Assembly (NCBI GenBank): GCA_937876095.1
Contig: CALFIE010000007.1
Coordinates: 1-45,963, forward strand
Direction: 5' to 3'
DNA length: 45,963 bases
Origin: an uncultured Flavobacteriales bacterium
GTDB taxonomy: Bacteria > Bacteroidota > Bacteroidia > Flavobacteriales > Weeksellaceae
The position numbers were made by a program, and so were the translations under genes. Under the pieces are notes generated by a model. The model did not search any database. It was not told the origin of the DNA and was given only the letters and a program-made list of their open reading frames with translations. Positions 39,770 to 45,963 of the stretch are shown in pieces (positions within the stretch are counted from its first letter, which is position 1; each line of letters opens with the position of its first letter).

Positions 39770-40975
39770 TTAGTTTTTTTCTAAAATACTGATGAGTTTA
39801 TTAAGAAGCATTTCTCTTTCGAATTCTTTTTGGAAATAAACAAGTGCATTTTCTCCCATCATTTCTCTTTCTTCGAAAGTAGTATTGTACATTTTGATTA
39901 CATTTTCTACTAAGAGATCTGCGTTTTCTGCAGGAGAAGAAAAACCTGCTTTTGCCTCATTTACTATTTGTGCACCTTCCCCATCTAATGATGCTAATAT
40001 TGGTTTTCTGCAGGCAAGATAAGATTGTATTTTACTCGGAATTGTTAATGCAAAAATTTTATCTTTCTTAAGAGAAGCAATTAAAACATCTGAACAAGCA
40101 AAAAAATTAGGCATTTCCTCACCAGGAAAAGATCCTAAAAGGAAAACTGTATCTAGCAATTTATTGTTTAAGATAAATTTTTCCATTTCTGTTTTTTGTC
40201 TTCCGTCTCCTAAAAACACCCATTTTATATCATTGTATTTTTTTTCTTTAATTATTTTTGCGGCTGTAAGTAACGTATTCAAACTTTGTGCTTCTCCTAA
40301 ATTTCCTGCAAAGGTAATGGTGAAACCTTTCGGCATTTTTTCTTTATATAAAATAACTTCTTTTTTCGGTTGATAATAATTTTCGGTGGTGTTTGGATAA
40401 AAAATAATTTTATCTTCCGAAATTTTTTGTTTTAAAATATAGGTTTTAAAACCGCGAGATTGAACCAAAACTTTTTCTGCATTATTATAAATCCATCTTG
40501 TAATTTTATCAAAAAAAGAGAGTACTAATTTATTATTAATTCCTCCGGCTGCAGTTAGACTTTCTGGCCATAAATCTTGCACCCAGAAATAATAGGGGAT
40601 TTTTTGTTTTCTACCTGTAAAAATTGCAGGAATCCCCACTGTAATTGGTGATGGTTCGTAAACTAAAATCCGATCATATTTTTCTTTCAGGTGTCTTCCT
40701 TTTACACTTGCAAATAACGCGAAAGAAATATAATTCAGGAAGAGTTTTATCCCTCCTTTTCCTCTTGGAATCAATTTTGATCTGTAGATTTTCATGCCAT
40801 TCCAAACCTCATCTTTGCTGTTTGAATCGTAACCCTCAAAAAAAATCCCGTTTGGATAATTAGGAATCCCAGTTAAAACAGATATTTCATGCCCTTTTTC
40901 TTTTAAGCCAATTGCAATATCATTAATTTTAAAATTTTCTGGCCAGAAATATTGTGATATAATTAAAATTTTCAT
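39770..40975 (-). CDS. WbuB-like glycosyltransferase (GT4)
   Basis: 401 residues. It starts LIISQYFWPENFKINDIA and carries GIPNYPNG, VWVQDLWPESL, FAGNLGEAQSL, KWVFLGDGRQ and CRKPILASLDGEGA with the C-terminal Glu-region of GT4 enzymes. The opening sequence and the WVQDLWPES block are typical of WbuB, which transfers L-FucNAc (or L-QuiNAc) onto the lipid-linked sugar. It lies between the L-sugar genes and the WbpV/WbpL-like pair. It overlaps the reductase gene by one base at 40975. Sugar specificity is inferred from context. Confidence 0.82.
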   Translation of the reverse strand: MKILIISQYFWPENFKINDIAIGLKEKGHEISVLTGIPNYPNGIFFEGYDSNSKDEVWNGMKIYRSKLIPRGKGGIKLFLNYISFALFASVKGRHLKEKYDRILVYEPSPITVGIPAIFTGRKQKIPYYFWVQDLWPESLTAAGGINNKLVLSFFDKITRWIYNNAEKVLVQSRGFKTYILKQKISEDKIIFYPNTTENYYQPKKEVILYKEKMPKGFTITFAGNLGEAQSLNTLLTAAKIIKEKKYNDIKWVFLGDGRQKTEMEKFILNNKLLDTVFLLGSFPGEEMPNFFACSDVLIASLKKDKIFALTIPSKIQSYLACRKPILASLDGEGAQIVNEAKAGFSSPAENADLLVENVIKMYNTTFEEREMMGENALVYFQKEFEREMLLNKLISILEKN

Positions 40976-41829
40976 TAATAATGATATAACTTTTCAATTT
41001 CAATCCAATTTTTCATTTCCAGCAACATGGTTTTATAATCTGGAACTTTATAATCGAAATCATTTCGGATGCTTATCATACTTTTATCAACCTTGTAATG
41101 GTCATCTGCAATAATTTGATGACTGTTATTTCTGAAAACTTCATTAAAGAGCTTCAGCAATTCATATTTATCAATTTTTGTTTTAGGAGCAACTTGCAGA
41201 ATTCCTGAAATATTATTTTCAATAATATAAAGCAAAACATTTGCCAATTCTATTGTTGTAAGTCCTGACCAAAATGCTTGTGAATAACCTTTCAAAGGCG
41301 CATTTTCTGGTTGCGACATAAACCAATGGAAAAGTCCGATTCCGGTTTTATTGAGTTCAGGACCAATAATTGAAGTTCTTATAGTTATATCTTTTTCATT
41401 ATCTAATTCGCCCAATGCTTTTGATTGTGCATAAAAACCAACTCCATCTTTGAAATCGTTTTCTGTATAACCTCCTTTTTTACCATTGAAAACACAATCG
41501 GTACTGATGTGTATAATTTTTGTGGCTGTATTTTTTGTAATTTCTTCTAAAAAATGTGGAAAATAACTATTAAACCAAATTGCTTTTGCAGGATTATTTT
41601 CGGCATCTTTATTTAAAATTCCGATGCAATTAATCACAAAATCAAATTGATATTCAGCGATGATCTTTTGCAATTCTTGGGTGTTACTTATATCCAGATT
41701 AAAAACATTTTCAGAATTTTCGACATTTCTTGCCATTCCGAAAACTTGGTATTTTCCTGTTTTTTGAAATTTCCTAAAAATGACATGTCCTGCCATTCCC
41801 TTGATACCAATTACAAGTATTTTTCTCAT
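40975..41829 (-). CDS. RmlD-like sugar-nucleotide reductase
   Basis: 284 residues: SDR with GIKGMAGHVIF at the start, HISTDCVFNG, GFYAQSKALGE (YxxxK) and no fused cupin domain. FnlB/CapF/WbjC reductases of the L-FucNAc pathway are about 370 residues with a cupin; the short type here resembles WbvR/QnlB, which reduces the 4-keto sugar to UDP-L-RhaNAc on the way to UDP-L-QuiNAc. It overlaps both neighbours (ATGA with the 2-epimerase gene and a one-base overlap with the GT4 gene). Assignment to L-QuiNAc is inferred. Confidence 0.78.
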   Translation of the reverse strand: MRKILVIGIKGMAGHVIFRKFQKTGKYQVFGMARNVENSENVFNLDISNTQELQKIIAEYQFDFVINCIGILNKDAENNPAKAIWFNSYFPHFLEEITKNTATKIIHISTDCVFNGKKGGYTENDFKDGVGFYAQSKALGELDNEKDITIRTSIIGPELNKTGIGLFHWFMSQPENAPLKGYSQAFWSGLTTIELANVLLYIIENNISGILQVAPKTKIDKYELLKLFNEVFRNNSHQIIADDHYKVDKSMISIRNDFDYKVPDYKTMLLEMKNWIEIEKLYHY

Positions 41830-42950
41830 TCTTTATCCCAAATTACTTTGTTTATAATGGGTGTATAACTTTGTATGGCTCTGATTACTCTTGCCGAAGT
41901 ATTTTTAATAGAATACTCAAAAGGAAGTTGGCTTTCTTTGTCTAAGGCAAGTCCTTTTGCAATTTCAATGGAATTGAGCATACTTTCTTTGCTTATTCCG
42001 CCTAAAGAAATGGTTCCCCAATCTATTGCTTCTGGTCTTTCTGTACTTGTGCGGATACTTACAGCCGGAAATTTCATCATGGCAGATTCTTCACTAATGG
42101 TACCACTGTCTGAAAGTACGATGTAAGAATGTTTCTGAAGTTTAACATAATCAAAAAAACCAAGTGGCGCAACGTTTTTAATAAGCGGATGGAATTTGAT
42201 CTGATTATTTTCAATCCTTTTTTTTGTTCTTGGATGCGTTGAAAAAATAATGGGCATTTTGTATTTTTCAGCAACTGTGTTTAAGGATTCTGCCAAGATT
42301 TCAAAATGATTTTTAATATCAATATTTTCTTCTCTGTGTGCACTTACCACGATGTATTTGTTTTCTTCAAGACCAAGTCTGGAAACTACATCAGAATGTT
42401 CAATTTTATTTTTATACTTTTCTAATACTTCAAACAAAGGAGAACCTGTAACAAAAACATGGTCTTTTCTAAAGCCTTCACTTAAGAGATATCTTCGGCT
42501 GTTTTCGGTATAAGTAAGATTGATATCAGAAATATGGTCAGAAATCTTTCGATTGATTTCTTCTGGAACATTTTGGTCAAAACATCTGTTTCCGGCTTCC
42601 ATATGAAAAATCGGGATTTTCAATCTTTTAGCAGCAATGGTACAAAGTACACTGTTAGTATCTCCTAAAACCAATAATGCATCTGGTTTTTCTTCTGAAA
42701 AAACCTCGAAAGAACGTGCAATAACATTTCCTATGGTTTCACCAAGATGATTTCCGGCTACATTAAGGAAGATGTTGGGTTTACGAAGTTCAAGATCTTC
42801 AAAAAAAATTTCATTGAGTTCGTAATCATAATTTTGTCCGGTGTGTATAAGAATATGATCAAAAAAACGGTCACAAAGTTTTATGCATTCTGCAAGTCTT
42901 ATAATTTCCGGACGTGTACCAACAACAGTGACAACTTTTAATTTTTTCAT
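41826..42950 (-). CDS. Non-hydrolysing UDP-HexNAc 2-epimerase (FnlC/QnlC/WbjD-like)
   Basis: 374 residues of the WecB-type fold. It has VVGTRPEIIRLAE at the start, LVLGDTNSVLCTIAAK, HMEAGNRCFDQNVPEEINR (catalytic Asp/Glu/Arg block), VVSAHREENID and SDSGTISEESAMMK. The EAGNRCFDQ version of the block is typical of FnlC/WbjD rather than WecB (EAGLRT). It inverts C2 of the sugar nucleotide. The gene lies between the dehydratase and the reductase, overlapping the latter by four bases, consistent with one three-enzyme pathway. Confidence 0.87.
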   Translation of the reverse strand: MKKLKVVTVVGTRPEIIRLAECIKLCDRFFDHILIHTGQNYDYELNEIFFEDLELRKPNIFLNVAGNHLGETIGNVIARSFEVFSEEKPDALLVLGDTNSVLCTIAAKRLKIPIFHMEAGNRCFDQNVPEEINRKISDHISDINLTYTENSRRYLLSEGFRKDHVFVTGSPLFEVLEKYKNKIEHSDVVSRLGLEENKYIVVSAHREENIDIKNHFEILAESLNTVAEKYKMPIIFSTHPRTKKRIENNQIKFHPLIKNVAPLGFFDYVKLQKHSYIVLSDSGTISEESAMMKFPAVSIRTSTERPEAIDWGTISLGGISKESMLNSIEIAKGLALDKESQLPFEYSIKNTSARVIRAIQSYTPIINKVIWDKE

Positions 42951-42996
42951 TATTAATCTCGATTTATGACCTTATTAAAATTTTATTTTTCAGAAA

Positions 42997-44031
42997 TTAG
43001 TCTGGATATTGCATCACATCTTCACCTAAAACTTCTTTTCTGATGAGTGGAAGTTTCATCAATAGTTTTTTCATGCCTTCTACATCTTGTTGTTCTGTAT
43101 TGTGAGAATGGTAATCTTCTACTCTTGAGATATGTTCGTTACCTTCTGAAAAGTATTGTGCATAGTTCAAATCTCTGTTATCAGCAGGAATTCTGTAGAA
43201 TTTCCCCATATCTTCTGCTTTCAGCATTTCTTCTCTTGTACAAAGCGTCTCATAGAGTTTTTCTCCATGTCTAGTTCCGATAATTTTGATTTCGTTATCT
43301 GCTTTAAAAATTTCTTTTATTGCTTGTGCTAAATCTCCAATTGTACCTGCAGGTGCTTTATTTACAAACAAATCTCCAGAGTTCCCATGTTCGAATGCGA
43401 AAAGCACCAAATCTACTGCCTCATCTAGAGACATCAAAAATCTTGTCATTGCAGGATCTGTAATGGTAATTGCTTCTCCGTTTTTAATTTGTTTTATAAA
43501 CAATGGAATAACCGAACCTCTAGAAGCCATTACGTTACCATATCTTGTAAGACAGACTGTTGTTTTTTCTATATTTCTAGAAGCTGCTACAGCAACTTTC
43601 TCCATCATTGCTTTAGAAATTCCCATTGCATTTATAGGATAAGCTGCTTTATCTGTGCTTAAACAAATAACTTTTTCTACACTGTTTTCAACTGCCGCAT
43701 CTATCACATTTTGCGTACCTATAATATTGGTTTGCACAGCTTGCATTGGGAAAAATTCGCATGAGGGAACTTGTTTTAGAGCGGCTGCATGAAAGACATA
43801 ATCTACGCCTCTCATTGCTTTTCTCACGCTATTGATATCTCTTACATCGCCAATATAAAATTTCAATTTATCGTTTTTGTAGAGATTTCGCATGTCGTCC
43901 TGTTTTTTTTCGTCTCTAGAAAAAATTCGGATTTCTTTAAAATGGTCGGTTTTTAAAAATTTATTTAAAACAGCTGTTCCGAAAGAGCCTGTTCCACCAC
44001 TTATAAGAAGAACTTTGTCTTTAATTTGCAT
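42997..44031 (-). CDS. UDP-GlcNAc 4,6-dehydratase/5-epimerase (FnlA/CapE/WbjB-like)
   Basis: 344 residues of the short CapD/FlaA1 group: SGGTGSFG (11-18), FSRDEKKQDDMR, STDKAAYPINAMGISKAMMEK (about 125-145). In the catalytic tetrad place of Tyr there is Met (Met136-x-x-x-Lys140), a feature I recall for CapE. It makes UDP-2-acetamido-2,6-dideoxy-L-arabino-4-hexulose from UDP-GlcNAc. The C-terminus lacks the membrane part of CapD. It is translationally coupled to the upstream DUF4838 gene (TAATG), and precedes the epimerase gene by 46 bases. Confidence 0.88.
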   Translation of the reverse strand: MQIKDKVLLISGGTGSFGTAVLNKFLKTDHFKEIRIFSRDEKKQDDMRNLYKNDKLKFYIGDVRDINSVRKAMRGVDYVFHAAALKQVPSCEFFPMQAVQTNIIGTQNVIDAAVENSVEKVICLSTDKAAYPINAMGISKAMMEKVAVAASRNIEKTTVCLTRYGNVMASRGSVIPLFIKQIKNGEAITITDPAMTRFLMSLDEAVDLVLFAFEHGNSGDLFVNKAPAGTIGDLAQAIKEIFKADNEIKIIGTRHGEKLYETLCTREEMLKAEDMGKFYRIPADNRDLNYAQYFSEGNEHISRVEDYHSHNTEQQDVEGMKKLLMKLPLIRKEVLGEDVMQYPD

Positions 44032-45963
44032 TATATGGCTTTAATTTCAATGTTATCTATTAATATTTTATCTATACACTGGCAATCTTTACTTATATAA
44101 ATATAGATTTCATCTCCCTTTTCTAAGTTATCAAGTTGCAAATTTAAAGGAATATATTGTTTTTTGAGGTAATTAATTGCTTTATCATAGAAAAGTGCTT
44201 TGTTTTTTTTGCTATAAATATTGTAAACCCCCATATGAACATTGGCATCTTCTCTTTTTTCAAACATAATAATTTTAATATTGGCAGTTATCAATACTTT
44301 TTTATTTTTGAAAAAATCTATAAATTCTGTTGGCCATACAATAACTGCCCAATCAGAAGAAATTCCTTTTATGAAGGCTGATTTCCCATCACTAGCTGTA
44401 GGATCATCTACTATACCTGTAAATTTCCCTTGTTCGTATAGTTGGAAATTGTCTTGTGAGATTACAACTTTATCATCCGAAATTCTATTAGTTTCTACTC
44501 TTTCTATTTTTTTTAAAATTAAAGACTTATCAAAATTAAAATTTTCAATATTTTTTTTGAATTCATTTTTTTTCTGGTCGTAATTGAAATTAAAAAATGA
44601 CTTATTCTTATTAGCTAATAAATTTTGTTGGTATTGAAACAGAAAAGCATTATCAAAAGACAATTGAACTTTCTGAATTCTTTTTAAAATTTCAGGATTT
44701 TTTGATGATTTTAGTCGTGCTTTATCTAAATTGTTTTGTGCATTGTATAAAACCTCACTTGTTAAATATCCATAATCTCCAAAGAATGAGGCTAATTTTT
44801 CTCTTCGATTAGAGAAACTATTCTCTACAGAGTTATAAACACCTAGAATCTCTTGGTAAGAATCACCATAATAATATCTCATGAACTCTTCTATTAAAAT
44901 TTCCTGAGAAAGATTTGGATTCCACATCAATTTAGACAAAACCCAAGATCTCATTTCTGTGAGATAACCTTGTTTTTGCATGATTGCAGTTGTTTCTACA
45001 AAATATCCTTGTGCTTTTTTAGATAAATATTTTAAATCTTCCCCAACTCTTGCAAATACAGGAACAGGTAGTATTGCAGCTTCTTTATTTATATTTTCTA
45101 CATAATCCCAATAATAGAATTTTGGGGATATACTACTCCATTTATCAATAAGAATTTTTTTGTCAGAATTAATACTATTGGTTATTGGGAAACCTATATC
45201 ATGGTTGATTAATGAAAGTCTAATAAGCACGTTGCTACTTGGTCTTATGTTTGTGGGTGGTTCAACACCACCTGCATACATAAGCGTTTCTACGATTATT
45301 TTAGGATATTTTGCTTTTACTTTCTCTGCAATTGTATTTACAAATTTCAGTATATAACCTGATGTTTTTTCATCATTAATAATTGTTCTACATTGGTCAC
45401 AATTACAATAAATACCATTATCATTCTGCGAAATAGATACTATTTTTGCTTGTGGATTTTGTGAGATTTTTAAGAGAACATTTTTTTCAAATTCTGCAAT
45501 TAAATTCTGATTTGTTAAGCAAAGTTGTGTAGCTTGGTTGTCACCCAAAATATCATCTTGTTTTGCGGGTTTTAATGTTTGAGTATTTACAAACCATTCT
45601 GGATTTGTCTGAAAATATTTTTCTAGTGGAATGTACTGCGCAAAAGTATGTACAAAACCTAAAATCTGAATACTACCACCGTGCATTTCTTCTAATCTAT
45701 TATGCTCTCCGTTTTGCCGAAGCAAACTTGAAAACTCTGGCTGTAACATAGAGTAAGCTCCAAACTCACTTCTATATTGAAATGGTGGTGAGTAATTTAC
45801 ATTTATTTGTGTTGATTTTGTTGAGATGTATTCATCTTCTGGGGTGAACCATCGAAATCCCATAAAATCTTCTAAAAATTGGTAGACAGCATATATAGTT
45901 CCTCTACTACCTTCACCTTTTAGTACCAAATTATTATTATTAAGATAGTTAATAATAATTTGA
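44031..45963 (-). CDS. DUF4838 domain protein, partial at the window edge
   Basis: At least 643 residues; the frame stays open to the right edge, so the N-terminus is missing and no true start can be given. The visible part begins with a segment typical of the N-terminal domain before DUF4838 (LKGEGSRGTIYAVYQFLEDF and GFRWFTPEDEYIS, as in alpha-glucuronidase-type N-domains). The DUF4838 core has the CxC-DQC motif (NGIYCNCDQCRTI), and the C-terminal part resembles a carbohydrate-binding beta-sandwich. It is probably a glycoside-hydrolase-like enzyme acting on polysaccharide. Its stop overlaps the start of the dehydratase gene. A secreted location is likely but its signal peptide is beyond the window. 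Confidence 0.78.
   Translation of the reverse strand, partial: QIIINYLNNNNLVLKGEGSRGTIYAVYQFLEDFMGFRWFTPEDEYISTKSTQINVNYSPPFQYRSEFGAYSMLQPEFSSLLRQNGEHNRLEEMHGGSIQILGFVHTFAQYIPLEKYFQTNPEWFVNTQTLKPAKQDDILGDNQATQLCLTNQNLIAEFEKNVLLKISQNPQAKIVSISQNDNGIYCNCDQCRTIINDEKTSGYILKFVNTIAEKVKAKYPKIIVETLMYAGGVEPPTNIRPSSNVLIRLSLINHDIGFPITNSINSDKKILIDKWSSISPKFYYWDYVENINKEAAILPVPVFARVGEDLKYLSKKAQGYFVETTAIMQKQGYLTEMRSWVLSKLMWNPNLSQEILIEEFMRYYYGDSYQEILGVYNSVENSFSNRREKLASFFGDYGYLTSEVLYNAQNNLDKARLKSSKNPEILKRIQKVQLSFDNAFLFQYQQNLLANKNKSFFNFNYDQKKNEFKKNIENFNFDKSLILKKIERVETNRISDDKVVISQDNFQLYEQGKFTGIVDDPTASDGKSAFIKGISSDWAVIVWPTEFIDFFKNKKVLITANIKIIMFEKREDANVHMGVYNIYSKKNKALFYDKAINYLKKQYIPLNLQLDNLEKGDEIYIYISKDCQCIDKILIDNIEIKAI

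Overview
The window looks like chromosomal DNA from a low-GC member of the Bacteroidota, order Flavobacteriales, most likely a Chryseobacterium/Cloacibacterium-like genus (Weeksellaceae). Supports: AT-rich sequence, genes typical of the phylum (DUF5686, DUF4290 next to murA, DUF5606, GldD, a NamZ/DUF1343 hydrolase, an OlsF-like acyltransferase, Bacteroidota-type HU), A-rich leaders without Shine-Dalgarno sequences, and promoters of the form TTG/TTTG-N17-20-TAnnTTTG in front of many genes. The genus is inference only. I see no insertion sequence, prophage, integrase, rRNA or CRISPR array.

Layout. 1-9.3 kb holds envelope and cysteine genes: a DUF5686 outer-membrane protein, a cysteine synthase-like enzyme, a LolE-type permease divergent from a NamZ-type muramidase, and a three-gene operon with a secreted thioredoxin-like protein. 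A tRNA-Phe gene follows. 9.5-17 kb is metabolic: OlsF-like acyltransferase overlapping aspartate kinase, fructose-bisphosphatase, menC, a nitronate monooxygenase-like flavoenzyme and a SurA-like chaperone. 18-25.7 kb is housekeeping: PfkB kinase, gldD, mutY, HU, a 29-residue basic protein, RNase G, MazG, DUF5606, deformylase and RuvX. 25.8-36.8 kb carries SixA, an M3 peptidase, Der, a haem-binding/DCC pair, DUF4290-murA, DUF1801, exonuclease III, RlpA and RimO.

36.9-45.96 kb is one tightly packed minus-strand operon for surface polysaccharide that runs off the right edge. It has a 4,6-dehydratase/5-epimerase, an RmlD-like reductase and a 2-epimerase (the gene set for an N-acetylated 6-deoxy-L-hexosamine such as L-QuiNAc or L-FucNAc), a WbuB-like glycosyltransferase, a WbpV-like epimerase/reductase, a WecA/WbpL-like initiating transferase, RfbC, and a small nucleotidyltransferase. 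A DUF4838 protein is translationally coupled upstream.

Beyond the genes, the intergenic spaces contain several dispersed-repeat types: a roughly 180-205 bp element with terminal inverted repeats (two full and two partial copies), a hairpin pair at 2.9 kb, a composite repeat with a GC-rich hairpin at 4.1 kb, and a cruciform-like sequence at 24 kb. Other points of interest are the Cys-to-Asp active-site change in MurA, a heptamer tandem repeat inside menC, a U-U mismatch in the T stem of tRNA-Phe, and a short basic ORF resembling small-subunit proteins of the bS22/mS38 type. I did not find a clearly new multi-gene system; the DUF4838-containing polysaccharide operon is the nearest candidate.
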